Part shown: piece by piece, positions 32,113 through 40,915 of the stretch
How the letters are laid out: each line of letters opens with the position of its first letter
How positions within the stretch are numbered: position 1 is the stretch's first letter
From: an uncultured Acidobacteriota bacterium
GTDB lineage: Bacteria > Acidobacteriota > Vicinamibacteria > Vicinamibacterales > CAVVIG01
Direction: 5' to 3'
DNA: 40,915 bases
NCBI GenBank assembly: GCA_902825985.1
Contig: CADEDC010000006.1
Span: 1 to 40,915, forward strand
The notes under the pieces: generated by a model
The model's input: only the letters and a program-made list of their open reading frames with translations
Databases searched by the model: none
What the model was told of the DNA's origin: nothing
Position numbers and translations under genes: made by a program

Positions 32113-35094
32113 CTACCAGCGGGTCTGCAGGCCGAAGCGGAAGAGGCGGCCCTGGAGGATGGTCGCCGGCCGGTCCAGCGCCGAACCGAAGGTCTGCACG
32201 CTCGAGAGGACGACGCCCGAGTTGAACGCGTTGTAGGCGTCAGCCTGCGCTTCGAGCTGCAAGCGGCCGAACTGGAAGGTCCGCTTCAGCCGGATGTCCG
32301 CCTGGTTCTGTCGGCCGAGGAACTTGGTGCCCGGCGCGATGAGCTGGACGTTGACCGACGACTGCGTCAGCGTGGCGCCGGCGCCGTTGTTGTAGCCGGC
32401 GGCGCGGGTTGCCGCCAGGAACGTCGCGCGGTCGACGTTCCAGGTCGCGCGCAGGGACGGGTCGACCATGCTGGTCGCCCCTTGCGCGCCGTCGTAGCTG
32501 CCGTTGCGGGCGTCGCCGTTGTAGCTCTGGACCGTCGCGGCAACCTGCAGCTTCCACGGCAGCGTGTACGAGCCGTTCAGCTTCACCTGGTTGTAGTAGG
32601 GGATGTCGTACTGGCTCTGGTCGCAGTACGCCATGTTGTTCGGATCCTCGGTCTGGCAGTAGTTGAGCAACGTCCGACCCATGCTGAATCCACCGAACAC
32701 GTTCAGCCCCTTCCAGCGGCTCTGGAAGTTCACGTCGATGCCGCCGTACTTCCGGCTGTTGTCCGAGTTCTGATCGAGCAGGTTGAAGGCGGTGGCCTTC
32801 GCGGCGCTCAGGTTGTAGATGTCGACGGTCTGGCTCGGGTCGAGCGGATTGGTCACCGTGTACTTCGTGTAGTCCGACGGGTCGATGGCGATGTTGTCAG
32901 ACCAGATGATGTTCTTGTAGTCGCGGCGGAAGTAGGAGAAGGTCACCGACGTGCCAGGCACCACCTCGCGCTGGATGCTCGCGTTCATCTCGTACTGGAA
33001 CGGCCGCTGGATGTCGGGATCGAACGTCTGCTGACGTCGCGTGCCGAAGTTCGACGCCAGGTTCGAGAAGTCGATCTCGCATCCGGCCGTCCGGTAGGTG
33101 CAGGCGACGCGCGAACCATTGGCCTGGTAGGCGAGGCCGCCCTGCGCGATGTTGTCCCCATTGAGGTCGGTCCACGCCAGTGTCGCCGACGTGAAGATGT
33201 TCGGATCGTAGGTGTCGGCGAAGCCGGTCCCGTAGGCGCGCATGTAGCGCCCCCAGCCGAACTTCACGGCCGTCTTGCCGTTGCCCTCGACGTCCCACGC
33301 GACACCGATGCGCGGCGACACGGTCTTCCAGTTCGGGACATCGTCGACGGTCTGGAAGCTGCGTTCCGGTACGAACCGGCCGGCACCGACATTGAGCCCT
33401 TCGATCGAGCCGCGGAACTGCTCCCAGCGGATGCCTGGGCTGACGGTCAGGCGGCCGATGGTCCACTGGTCCTGGGCGTAGATGCCCTGGTCGGCGTCCA
33501 TGTTGCTCTGGCTGCTTTGCGGCGTGTTGAAAATGATCACCTGCGATGGCACGCCGCTGCGGTACACCTGGGTGAGGTCGGCGGCCATGCGGCGCTGCCG
33601 CCAGAAGTAGCCCCAGCCGTACTGCCAGCCCACCTTGATATTGTGCGAACCGGTGACGTACGACGCCGACGTGACGAACGTCTTGCGCACCGGCTCGCGG
33701 TAATACACGCCGCCGTCGTACTGATCGAAGGCGGTCTGCAGCACGACGTCGCGCTTCGGGATGTACCCGGCGTTGGTGGGCGTCCGGCCGCCCTGCTCGA
33801 GTTGCGGCACCGAATCAAGATCCTGCGGCGTCAGGTCGTAGCTCTCGTTGTTGAGCGCGAAGCCGGCCTCGAACAGGAACTTGCTCGTGAGGGTACCGGT
33901 GTACTTGATCTCGCTCGTGTAGTACTGCTTCGGGGCGCGAATATCAGTGGCTTCCCCGGCAATCGCGGCATTGGCAAGCCCGGCGGGCTGGGTCGGCTCG
34001 TGGCCGCGGAACTTGCGGATGCGATCCAGGTAACCCGCAATCTTGTGCTTGTCGCCGATCCGGCCGGTCAGGCGGCCGAGCGCGCTCGAAATCCGCGCGT
34101 CGTCGATCGTTTGAACACCCGCCTGATCGCCGTAGCGGTAGAAGCTGTTGGCGATGTACTGGTACACGCCCCAGTCGCGGCCGGACGAGAAGAACCAGAG
34201 CTTGTCCTTCACGATCGGGCCGCCGAGCGAGACGTTCACGTCCCAGACCTTGTTCAGCGCGTCTGGGGCGCTCAGGCCACGGGTCAGGGCGTCGGCGGTG
34301 TTGTCCGACTGGAAGTTCTCGTTGCCGCCCGACAGGAACGCGGTGCCGCGGAACTCGTTGCCGCCGTCCTTCGGAATCATGTTGGCGCGCACGCCGCCGG
34401 CCGACGTCTCGGCGTTGATGCCGCTGGTCTGATAGCTGACCTCCTCGAACATCAGGTCGTTGAAGTAGCTCTGGACGCTGCCGTCCCCCTCGAGACCGTT
34501 CAGCACCATGCCGTCCACCATGAAGGTGGTATCGCGGCCGTCCGACCCGTGGACCGTCAGGTCGCGGTTCTGCATGCCGGAGGTGCCGCCGACATCCGGC
34601 AGCGCCAGTCGGGCGCCGGTCAGCATCGCGCCGAGCGTCGGCACGCTGCGTCCCGTCGGCACGGCGTCGAGCACGGCGCGGCTGAGCACCTGCTGCTGCA
34701 CGGCGGTCGACGTGTCGACGACCGGTGCCGAGCCCGAAACCGTGATGCTCTCTTCGAGCGCACCGACCCGCAGTTCCAGGTTGATGGTGGCCGTGAAGTT
34801 GGCCGGCAGCTCGAACGCCTCACGCCTGACGGTGTTGAAACCCGCGAGCGTCGCCGTCACCGTGTAGACGCCGGGGCGCAGATCGACAATCTGATACCGC
34901 CCCTCGCCATCGGTCGTCACCGAGCGCACCTTCTCGATGAGGGCGGGACTGGCCGCCTCGACGGTCACGCCCGGCATGACGGCGCCAGAGGTGTCCCTGA
35001 TGATCCCGGAGATCGCGCTCTGCGCGCGTGCCAGACCTGGCGACGCGAGCAGCGCCACGACCAGCAACATTCCCAACCCGAGTGTCCGTGCCAT
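32113..35094 (-). CDS. Oar-type TonB-dependent receptor 2
   Basis: 993 residues from ATG at 35094 with GGAGG upstream; the frame stays open for 139 codons further but without a signal. Signal peptide about 1-24 (LVVALLASPGLARAQ). Regulatory-like beta sandwich (AISGIIRDTSGAVMPGVTVE, LRPGVYTVTATLAGF), plug domain (VDTSTAVQQQVLSRAVLDAV, TFMVDGMVLNGLEG, GGVRANMIPKDGGNEFRG), and a long barrel ending FGLQTRW with terminal Trp. Close overall design to the receptor at 20605, but clearly different in sequence. Ligand unknown. Upstream is an inverted repeat overlapping a candidate promoter (35189-35232). Confidence 0.92.
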   Translation of the reverse strand: MARTLGLGMLLVVALLASPGLARAQSAISGIIRDTSGAVMPGVTVEAASPALIEKVRSVTTDGEGRYQIVDLRPGVYTVTATLAGFNTVRREAFELPANFTATINLELRVGALEESITVSGSAPVVDTSTAVQQQVLSRAVLDAVPTGRSVPTLGAMLTGARLALPDVGGTSGMQNRDLTVHGSDGRDTTFMVDGMVLNGLEGDGSVQSYFNDLMFEEVSYQTSGINAETSAGGVRANMIPKDGGNEFRGTAFLSGGNENFQSDNTADALTRGLSAPDALNKVWDVNVSLGGPIVKDKLWFFSSGRDWGVYQYIANSFYRYGDQAGVQTIDDARISSALGRLTGRIGDKHKIAGYLDRIRKFRGHEPTQPAGLANAAIAGEATDIRAPKQYYTSEIKYTGTLTSKFLFEAGFALNNESYDLTPQDLDSVPQLEQGGRTPTNAGYIPKRDVVLQTAFDQYDGGVYYREPVRKTFVTSASYVTGSHNIKVGWQYGWGYFWRQRRMAADLTQVYRSGVPSQVIIFNTPQSSQSNMDADQGIYAQDQWTIGRLTVSPGIRWEQFRGSIEGLNVGAGRFVPERSFQTVDDVPNWKTVSPRIGVAWDVEGNGKTAVKFGWGRYMRAYGTGFADTYDPNIFTSATLAWTDLNGDNIAQGGLAYQANGSRVACTYRTAGCEIDFSNLASNFGTRRQQTFDPDIQRPFQYEMNASIQREVVPGTSVTFSYFRRDYKNIIWSDNIAIDPSDYTKYTVTNPLDPSQTVDIYNLSAAKATAFNLLDQNSDNSRKYGGIDVNFQSRWKGLNVFGGFSMGRTLLNYCQTEDPNNMAYCDQSQYDIPYYNQVKLNGSYTLPWKLQVAATVQSYNGDARNGSYDGAQGATSMVDPSLRATWNVDRATFLAATRAAGYNNGAGATLTQSSVNVQLIAPGTKFLGRQNQADIRLKRTFQFGRLQLEAQADAYNAFNSGVVLSSVQTFGSALDRPATILQGRLFRFGLQTRW

Positions 35095-35188
35095 TCCGAT
35101 GCCTCCTTGAGCAACTCCCAGAACTACCGGTTCGTGCGAATGAAGCCTGGCCAAGAACGGAAACGTGGTATCAATTTTTGAGCGACAA

Positions 35189-35217
35189 AGCGTAACGCCG
35201 CGGGTGCAGCCCGTCAA
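35189..35217 (-). promoter_or_regulatory. Candidate promoter of TonB-dependent receptor 2
   Basis: On the minus strand: TTGACG (35217-35212), 17-bp spacer, TACGCT (35194-35189). The -35 is good, the -10 weak (three of six). The -35 sits inside the inverted repeat at 35204-35232, which would suit repression by a bound dimer. Confidence 0.35.
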
Positions 35218-35232
35218 TTGAAAGGGCTGCAC
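35204..35232. repeat. Perfect 9-bp inverted repeat in the divergent region 35095-35350
   Basis: GTGCAGCCC (35204-35212), 11-nt spacer, GGGCTGCAC (35224-35232). It sits between the divergent receptor gene and the small exported protein at 35351. The spacer contains CAATTG, and -35-like hexamers (TTGACG on minus, TTGAAA on plus) face both ways. Confidence 0.55.
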
Positions 35233-35350
35233 GCCGGCGCTCGAAGTCACCCGGCTGTTACCGAGATCCAGAAAGCCGGATGCGTCGCTGGATCCATCCG
35301 ACATCGGCACGCGATGTGATTGATGCCCGACACAGTTGAAGGAGATACCG

Positions 35351-35839
35351 GTGCCAGGAGCCAGACGTCGATACTCAACCGCACGGATCGTCGGCCTCGG
35401 CGTGGCGATCCTCCTGCTCACGCGCCTGCAGCCGGACGTCATCGCCGCGACGGTCACGGTCCTCGATGCGCCCGGCACTCCGGTCAAGCTGGAGCAGGTG
35501 AAGCTGCTCAACAGTGACGCAGCGCCGATGGTGCTGCTCTACGGCGCCACCAACCAGACCGCCACGCCGCTCGATCAGTTCACGGTGACGGTGCTGGTAT
35601 TCGACAAGGACCGGCGGCTGAAGGCGCGGCAGGTGGCGCCGGGGCGCCGCACGCTGGAGGTCAAGGAGACGAAGTTCTCGGCGATGGTCCTCGACGTCGG
35701 CACCATCGATCCGGGCGATTCGCTGGTCGTCGGCGTCGATCAGGCGCAGACCGCCGGATCGGATGACTGGTGGCGCGCCGACCTCCGCACGCTGGCCGAA
35801 GGCGTGATGAAGCCGGCCGCCGCGGTCCCGGCCCGCTAG
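35351..35839 (+). CDS. Small exported protein of unknown function
   Basis: 162 residues from GTG at 35351, chosen because AAGGAG lies 6 bp upstream; a TTG at 35336 also opens the frame. Signal peptide or N-terminal anchor about 8-31 (STARIVGLGVAILLLTRLQP). The remainder is one beta-rich domain: TVTVLDAPGTPVKLEQVKLL, MVLLYGATNQTATPLDQFTV, LVFDKDRRLKARQVAPGRR, reminiscent of small immunoglobulin-like secreted domains. No family recognised. Its last four bases overlap the end of the convergent histidine kinase gene. Confidence 0.7.
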   Translation: MPGARRRYSTARIVGLGVAILLLTRLQPDVIAATVTVLDAPGTPVKLEQVKLLNSDAAPMVLLYGATNQTATPLDQFTVTVLVFDKDRRLKARQVAPGRRTLEVKETKFSAMVLDVGTIDPGDSLVVGVDQAQTAGSDDWWRADLRTLAEGVMKPAAAVPAR

Positions 35840-38508
35840 TCACGCTCCAGCGCTTCGCGCACGGCCCGATACAGGCCGTCGGGCGTGTACGGCTTGTGCA
35901 ACAGGTTGACGCCTTCCTCCAGCAGGCCGTGGCGCACCACCGCATCGTTCGTGTAGCCGGTCATGTAGAGAACCTTGATGTCCGGGTACAGCGACGCCGC
36001 CAGTTCGGCCACCTGTCGCCCACCCACCTCCGGCATCACGACGTCGGTGAGCAGCAGATCGATGTCCCGGCGGCCGTGCAGAATGCCGATGGCCTCGCGT
36101 CCGTCGGCCGCTTCGACCACGGTATAGCCCTGGGCCCGCAGGCCGTGCACCGCGATCCGCCGCAGGCTCGCCTCGTCCTCGACGAAGAGGATGGTTTCGT
36201 GGCCGTTGAGCCGGCGATCCGTCGACGCGTCCGCGTCGCGGAGCTCGGCGGCCGCCGCGAGCGGCACGAGGATCCGCACCGTCGTGCCGGCGCCCGGCTG
36301 GCTGTCGATGGCGATCGCGCCGCGACTCTGCTCGACGATGCCATGGACCACCGACAATCCGAGCCCGGTTCCCTTCCCCACCCCTTTCGTCGTGAAGTAC
36401 GGCTCGAAGGCGCGGGCGACAACGTCCGGTGCCATCCCGGCGCCGGTGTCGCGCACCGTGAGCTCGCCGTAGTCCCCGGGTGACAGGATCGGATGCGACG
36501 CGATCGCCGCCGGCTGGAGCGTGACGGCACGGGTCTCGACGATCAGCCGCCCGCCGAGCGGCATGGCATCACGAGCGTTGATGGCGAGGTTCATCAGCAC
36601 CTGCACCCACTGGCTGAAGTCCACGAGGGCGCGCAGCGGCTGCGGCGCGAGCTGGAACCGGGCGCTGACGTCCTCGCCGAGCACGCGCTCCAGGATCTTC
36701 TCGGTGTCGCGGACGATGACGTTGAGATCGTGGACGCGCGGCTGCAGCACCTCCTTGCGGCTGAACGCCAGCAGCTGCCGGGTGAGTGACGCGGCCCGTT
36801 CGCCGGCCCGCCGGATCTCGGCGAGCGCCTGGGTGGAGTACTCGTCCTCGCCAATCCGCTCGGCCAGCACCTCGGCGTAGCCGAAGATCACGGTGAGCCA
36901 GTTGTTGAAGTCATGGGCGACGCCGCCGGCGAGCTGGCCGATCGACTCCATCTTCTGGGTGTGCCGCACCTGCTCTTCGAGCCGCCGCCGGTCGGTGATG
37001 TCTTCGGCGACGCCGGCGATCCGGACCGGGCGGCCGCGACTGTCATGGACCGGAAAAGCGCGGTCGCGGATCCAGCGCTGCTGCCCGTCCGGCCGGACGA
37101 TCCGGTATTCGACGTCGTAGTCGCCGGACACCTGCCGGGTGGTGGCATCTTGCAGGACGCGGTCGCGATCGTCGGGGTGAATCGCGTCGATCCAGTCCTG
37201 CGGTGAATCCTGCAGGCTGGCGCAGGTGCGCCCCCAGACCGCCTCGTACGCCGGGCTGACGTACAGCATCTGGCTCTTCGCGATGTCGGTCAGCCAGACC
37301 ACCTCGCTGACGCTTTCCATCACCTGCCGGAAGCGTTCCTCGCTCTGGCGCAGCCGCTCGTCGGCGGCATGGCGTTCGGAGATGTCACGCAGGATGCCGA
37401 GCACCGCCGGCCGCCCGAGCCAGCGAAAACGGGTGGCGCGCAGCTCCAGCCAGAGCCGCTCGCCGTCCTTGCGGAGGAACTGCACCTCGTAGTGGCCCGA
37501 GGGCTCCGGTCCCTCGCCGATCCGCTTCGTATAGCGGTCCATCCACATCTCGAGGAACTCCGGCGCCACCACGCGCTGGAACGGGATCCCGAGGAACTCC
37601 GCCGCCTCGTAGCCGAGCATCGTCGACAGGGCTTGGTTGGCGAACGCGAAGCAGGCCTCCTGGGCGACGAAGACCCCGTCGGCCAGCGACTGGAACAGCA
37701 CCCGGTTGGTCGCTTCGCTCTCCTGCAGCGACTGTTCCATCCGCCGGCGTTCCGTGACGTCACGCAGGATGGCGGTAAAGATCGGGCGGCCGTTGACGAC
37801 GACCTGCGAGATCGACGCCTCGACCGGGAACAGTGCCCCGTCGGCACGCACGCCGGTGACCGTGCCGTAGTGCATCGGTCGCCGGGTGACGCCGGTGCGC
37901 GCGAACTCCGCAATGTAGGCCGGATGCAGGTCGCGGACGCCGCGCGGCAGGAGCGCGTCGAGCGGGCGGCCGACCAGCTCCGCCGCCGGCCGGCCGAACA
38001 TCTGCTCGGCCGCCGGATTCACCAGGATGACCCGAAGCTGATCGTCGATGGAGATGATGCCGTCCGATACCGAGTTGAGGATGCCGGTGAGCCGGGCGCC
38101 GCTGTCGCGCAGCTCGCCGCGCACCACGTGCCGATCGATGGCGTACTCGATGGCGCGTGAGATGAGCGCCGGCTGCAGTTCGTGCTTGCGGATGAAATCC
38201 TCGGCGCCGAGATGGAGCGCCGACGGGCCGGCCGATTCGTCGTCGCTGCCGGTCAACACGATCACCGGGACGGCCAGCGTCCAGGCGCGCAGTCCGACCA
38301 GCGACTGCAGGCCCGACGAATCGGCCAGACCGAGGTCGAGCAGGACGACATCCACCGGCTCGCGTGCGAGTGCCGCCTGTGCCTCGGACAACCGTTCGAC
38401 ATGCGTGACGCTGTAGCGTGCGGTGGTGACGACGGCCAGCATGTCGCGCACCAGGCGGGCATCCGCCGCATCGTCCTCGACCAGCAGCAGCCGAACGGCG
38501 CGAATCAT
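35836..38508 (-). CDS. Hybrid sensor histidine kinase, REC-PAS-PAS-PAS-HisKA-HATPase-REC
   Basis: 890 residues from ATG at 38508. N-terminal receiver (1-125) with acidic pair Asp12/Asp13 and phospho-acceptor Asp58 in VVLLDLGLADS. Three PAS domains follow (about 135-250, 262-385, 390-510), each ending with a phrase such as ILRDVTERRR, ILRDISERHA and VAEDITDRRR. Kinase core: His532 in GVAHDFNNWLTV, then N box (NLAINARDAMP), G1 (DTGAGM), F box (FEPYFTTK) and G2 (GKGTGLGLSVVHG). C-terminal receiver with Asp822 in LLTDVVMPE. No membrane segment, so a cytoplasmic sensor. With receivers at both ends it likely belongs to a phosphorelay; no DNA-binding partner is adjacent. Confidence 0.93.
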   Translation of the reverse strand: MIRAVRLLLVEDDAADARLVRDMLAVVTTARYSVTHVERLSEAQAALAREPVDVVLLDLGLADSSGLQSLVGLRAWTLAVPVIVLTGSDDESAGPSALHLGAEDFIRKHELQPALISRAIEYAIDRHVVRGELRDSGARLTGILNSVSDGIISIDDQLRVILVNPAAEQMFGRPAAELVGRPLDALLPRGVRDLHPAYIAEFARTGVTRRPMHYGTVTGVRADGALFPVEASISQVVVNGRPIFTAILRDVTERRRMEQSLQESEATNRVLFQSLADGVFVAQEACFAFANQALSTMLGYEAAEFLGIPFQRVVAPEFLEMWMDRYTKRIGEGPEPSGHYEVQFLRKDGERLWLELRATRFRWLGRPAVLGILRDISERHAADERLRQSEERFRQVMESVSEVVWLTDIAKSQMLYVSPAYEAVWGRTCASLQDSPQDWIDAIHPDDRDRVLQDATTRQVSGDYDVEYRIVRPDGQQRWIRDRAFPVHDSRGRPVRIAGVAEDITDRRRLEEQVRHTQKMESIGQLAGGVAHDFNNWLTVIFGYAEVLAERIGEDEYSTQALAEIRRAGERAASLTRQLLAFSRKEVLQPRVHDLNVIVRDTEKILERVLGEDVSARFQLAPQPLRALVDFSQWVQVLMNLAINARDAMPLGGRLIVETRAVTLQPAAIASHPILSPGDYGELTVRDTGAGMAPDVVARAFEPYFTTKGVGKGTGLGLSVVHGIVEQSRGAIAIDSQPGAGTTVRILVPLAAAAELRDADASTDRRLNGHETILFVEDEASLRRIAVHGLRAQGYTVVEAADGREAIGILHGRRDIDLLLTDVVMPEVGGRQVAELAASLYPDIKVLYMTGYTNDAVVRHGLLEEGVNLLHKPYTPDGLYRAVREALERD

Positions 38509-38665
38509 GACCGACGCACCTCGGCGGCGCCACCGTCACGGCACTCGGTCACGCCGGCCTCGCCTATCGTCAGGAGTGCGCAGGTTGCAGCAGTCGTCAT
38601 CGACGGACCGCCGCAGAACGCAACATGCGTCAAGGGCGACGCACAAAATAGCACAGGTGCGCCTC

Positions 38666-38695
38666 TTGTGGATTTCAGCGGCCTGCCACTAAGAT
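38666..38695 (+). promoter_or_regulatory. Candidate promoter of the subtilase gene
   Basis: TTGTGG at 38666-38671, 18-bp spacer, TAAGAT at 38690-38695, 36 bp before the ATG at 38732. Partial matches in both hexamers; weak evidence. The remaining 38509-38665 shows nothing else distinct. Confidence 0.35.
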
Positions 38696-38731
38696 GCGGG
38701 CACTTCCTCGCGCGAACGCGAGACCCCCAAC

Positions 38732-40915
38732 ATGCGACGATGCCTGATTGCGACGGCCGCAGCCCTGCTGTGCGCCACCGCCCCGCTCATCGGTCAGGCC
38801 GCTCCGCCGCCGACCGGTGTCATGCAACTGCCAGGCGACGCGCCGCAGGCCTGGTTCGTCGAGCTCGTCAGCCCGCCGGCCGCGGACGGCACCGCTCTCG
38901 CACAGCTCGATGCCGAAGCGCAACGCTTCCATCTCTCGGCCGCGCGGGCCGGCATCACCTATCGCGAGTCGCGCCACTTCCGCGATTTGTGGAACGGCCT
39001 GGCGGTCGAGACAGATGCCGACGGTGCCGATGCCCTGCGGGCGGTGCCGGGCGTGCGCGCCGTGTACCCGGTTGTCGCGGCGGGGCGCGCACAAGCCGAT
39101 GCCGGGGGGCAGCCGGAAGGCACGCTCGCCACCGCCCGGACGACGACCGGCGTCGAACGGCTCCAGCAGGGATGGGGGTTCACCGGTCGCGGGGTCCGTG
39201 TCGCCGTGGTCGATTCCGGCCTCGACTACGACCATCCCGATTTCGGCGGCTGCTTCGGGATCGACTGCCGGGTGTCGAAGGGCTGGGATTTCGTCGGCGA
39301 CGCCTTCAATCCGGACCGCAATTCGCCCGGCTACAGCCCGATCCCGGTGCCCGATCCGCTGCCCGATGATTGCGACGGTCACGGCACCCACGTCGCCGGC
39401 ATCATCGGCGCGAACGGCGTGATCACGGGTGTCGCGCCGAAGGTCGACCTGTTCGCCTACCGCGTCTTCGGCTGCGCCGGCCCGACGACGACGGAGGTGA
39501 TGCTGGCGGCGATGGAACGCGCATACCAGGACGGCGCCGACATCCTCAACATCAGCATCGGCACACCTTATCAGTGGCCGGACTATCCAACGGCGCAGGC
39601 GGCGGACCGCCTGGCGCAGCGCGGGATGATCGTGGTGTCGTCGGCCGGCAACGAAGGGAGCAACGGTCTCTACGCCGCCGCCGCGCCCGGCATCGGCCGC
39701 GACACCATCGGCGTCGCGTCGTTCGACAACGCGTTCGCGAGCGTCGCTGCGTTCAGCGTGACACCCGACGACCGGCGCATCGGCTACACCGCGGCGACCG
39801 GCTCGGCCATCGTCCCGACGAGCGGCGGCGGCCCGCTCGCACGGACCGGCAGCGCTGCCGCGACCGCGGATGCGTGCGGCCCGCTGCCGGCCGACAGTCT
39901 CGCCGGCCGCATCGCGCTCATCCGTCGCGGCACCTGCGGCTTTGCCGTGAAAGCCGGCCACGCACAGGCCGCCGGTGCCGTCGCGGCGGTCGTCTACAAC
40001 AATGCCCCCGGCCGGATCCCGATCGAGTTGACCGGCACCGGTCTACCGACCATCCCCGTGGTGTCGATCTCGGGCGAGGATGGGACGCTGCTGAGCCATC
40101 GGCTGGCCGGCAGTGCCGTCACGCTGACCTGGACGACCGACGCCGTGCAGGAGCCGCTGCCGACCGCCAACCGTATCTCGGCCTTTTCGTCGTACGGGCC
40201 GACCGCCGACCTGGCCCTCAAGCCCGACCTCGGCGCACCCGGCGGCGCCGTCCGTTCGACGCTGCCGCTGGAACGCGGCGGCTACGGCACGATCAGCGGC
40301 ACCTCGATGTCGGCTCCCTACGTCGCTGGTGCGATGGCGTTGCTGCTCGAGGCACGGCCCGGCCTGTCGCCGGCCGACGCTCTCACGCGGGTCCAGAACA
40401 CCGCTGTTCCGCACGCGCTGTCGTCGGCGCCCGACAGCGGCCTCCTCGACGTCGTGCACCGGCAGGGGGCCGGCATGATCGCGGTGGACCAGGCGGTGCT
40501 CACCGCCGCGACCGTGACGCCGGCGCGGCTGGCGCTCGGCGACTTCGACACTGGCATGCCGATCGTCGCGCGCCTCACGGTCCACGGAGCAGCGGTCCCG
40601 CCGGCGAAGCACGGCGTGACCTACACCCTGGGACACCAGCCGGCGCCGGCAACCGGCGCGAGCACTTTCAGCCCGGCCATCGTCGCGTCGTTCGCGACCG
40701 TCGCATTCAGCGTGTCCGGGCTCGCCGGCGGCGGCGATGTGTTCGTCCGCATCACGCCACCGGCGGCGCCCGCCGCCCGCCTCTTCGGCGGTTACATCAC
40801 GTTCACCCCCGACGATGGCGGCCCGGTGCTGCGCGTGCCGTACCTCGGCTACAACGGCAACTACCAGGCGATTACCGCTCTGACACCAACTGCCGCGGAC
40901 TTTCCGTGGCTCGCC
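38732..40915 (+). CDS. Subtilisin-like serine protease (S8) with PA domain, exported (3' end outside window)
   Basis: 728 codons are open from ATG at 38732 to the window end. Signal peptide about 1-23 (LIATAAALLCATAPLIGQ). A propeptide-like inhibitor I9 segment (about 38-125, LVSPPAADGTALAQLD) precedes the catalytic domain with Asp161 in VAVVDSGLDYDHPD, His217 in DCDGHGTHVAGI and Ser525 in ISGTSMSAPYVAG, and the oxyanion Asn in VVSSAGNEGS. A PA domain is inserted at about 365-465 (ALIRRGTCGFAVKAGHAQAA). After the Ser a Fn3-like domain begins (ALGDFDTG), as in cell-wall-linked subtilases of the C5a-peptidase type. Secreted or surface protease for protein degradation; the C-terminal anchoring part cannot be seen. 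No clear ribosome binding site. Confidence 0.92.
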   Translation, partial: MRRCLIATAAALLCATAPLIGQAAPPPTGVMQLPGDAPQAWFVELVSPPAADGTALAQLDAEAQRFHLSAARAGITYRESRHFRDLWNGLAVETDADGADALRAVPGVRAVYPVVAAGRAQADAGGQPEGTLATARTTTGVERLQQGWGFTGRGVRVAVVDSGLDYDHPDFGGCFGIDCRVSKGWDFVGDAFNPDRNSPGYSPIPVPDPLPDDCDGHGTHVAGIIGANGVITGVAPKVDLFAYRVFGCAGPTTTEVMLAAMERAYQDGADILNISIGTPYQWPDYPTAQAADRLAQRGMIVVSSAGNEGSNGLYAAAAPGIGRDTIGVASFDNAFASVAAFSVTPDDRRIGYTAATGSAIVPTSGGGPLARTGSAAATADACGPLPADSLAGRIALIRRGTCGFAVKAGHAQAAGAVAAVVYNNAPGRIPIELTGTGLPTIPVVSISGEDGTLLSHRLAGSAVTLTWTTDAVQEPLPTANRISAFSSYGPTADLALKPDLGAPGGAVRSTLPLERGGYGTISGTSMSAPYVAGAMALLLEARPGLSPADALTRVQNTAVPHALSSAPDSGLLDVVHRQGAGMIAVDQAVLTAATVTPARLALGDFDTGMPIVARLTVHGAAVPPAKHGVTYTLGHQPAPATGASTFSPAIVASFATVAFSVSGLAGGGDVFVRITPPAAPAARLFGGYITFTPDDGGPVLRVPYLGYNGNYQAITALTPTAADFPWLA

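Noticed and set aside
32482..35181. Long plus-strand open frame antisense to TonB-dependent receptor 2
   Set aside because: Same mirror effect; no motif, no ribosome binding site, and the opposite strand encodes a complete receptor.

Overview
High-GC bacterial chromosome segment. The likely source is an Acidobacteriota, probably Vicinamibacteria-like. This is inferred from two Oar-type TonB-dependent receptors with an N-terminal carboxypeptidase-regulatory-like domain, abundant secreted c-type cytochromes, DUF6644/DUF6152-type proteins, a KWEGDTLV-motif secreted family and many Tat/Sec-exported proteins of unknown role. No rRNA, tRNA, CRISPR array, insertion sequence or phage gene was seen. 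Genes are dense; no stretch over about 260 bp lacks a feature.

Layout. 1-3111: partial Tat-exported NHL beta-propeller (-), RIFT-barrel exported protein (+), collagen-like exported protein (+). 3119-7245: amidase and acyl-CoA dehydrogenase (-), divergent from an APH-type kinase (+); the last two look like a split ACAD10/11 pair. 7264-12947: periplasmic redox/metal block with a heavy-metal-binding-domain protein, a mono-haem cytochrome with a beta-rich C-terminal half, two cytochrome c'-like lipoproteins, a small cytochrome c and two tandem four-helix membrane proteins (DUF6644-like). 12992-16610: a minus-strand operon (promoter 16583-16610, terminator 13955-13989) with two KWEGDTLV-family secreted proteins and a DUF6152 protein, followed by a second copy of DUF6152 that is identical over 482 bp, separated by a frameshifted, internally deleted relic of a KWEGDTLV-family gene.

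16688-20478: coupled minus-strand genes (TPR protein, secreted lipocalin-like protein, unknown cytoplasmic protein, GT4 glycosyltransferase). 20605-23721: TonB-dependent receptor. 23821-26705: Tat-exported ThDP enzyme, small unknown protein and c-type cytochrome in one operon. 26825-31482: stand-alone A-T-TE synthetase (NRPS-like, no condensation domain), Sfp-type phosphopantetheinyl transferase converging on it with an 80-bp 3' overlap, and a CgeB-like glycosyltransferase. 31508-40915: DinB-family protein, second TonB-dependent receptor, small exported protein, REC-PAS-PAS-PAS-kinase-REC hybrid histidine kinase, and an incomplete subtilase with a PA domain.

Most promising as undescribed biology: (i) the exported ThDP enzyme plus cytochrome operon; (ii) the cytochrome/DUF6644/KWEGDTLV/DUF6152 block, with its apparent gene conversion; (iii) the A-T-TE synthetase with its own PPTase and glycosyltransferase.
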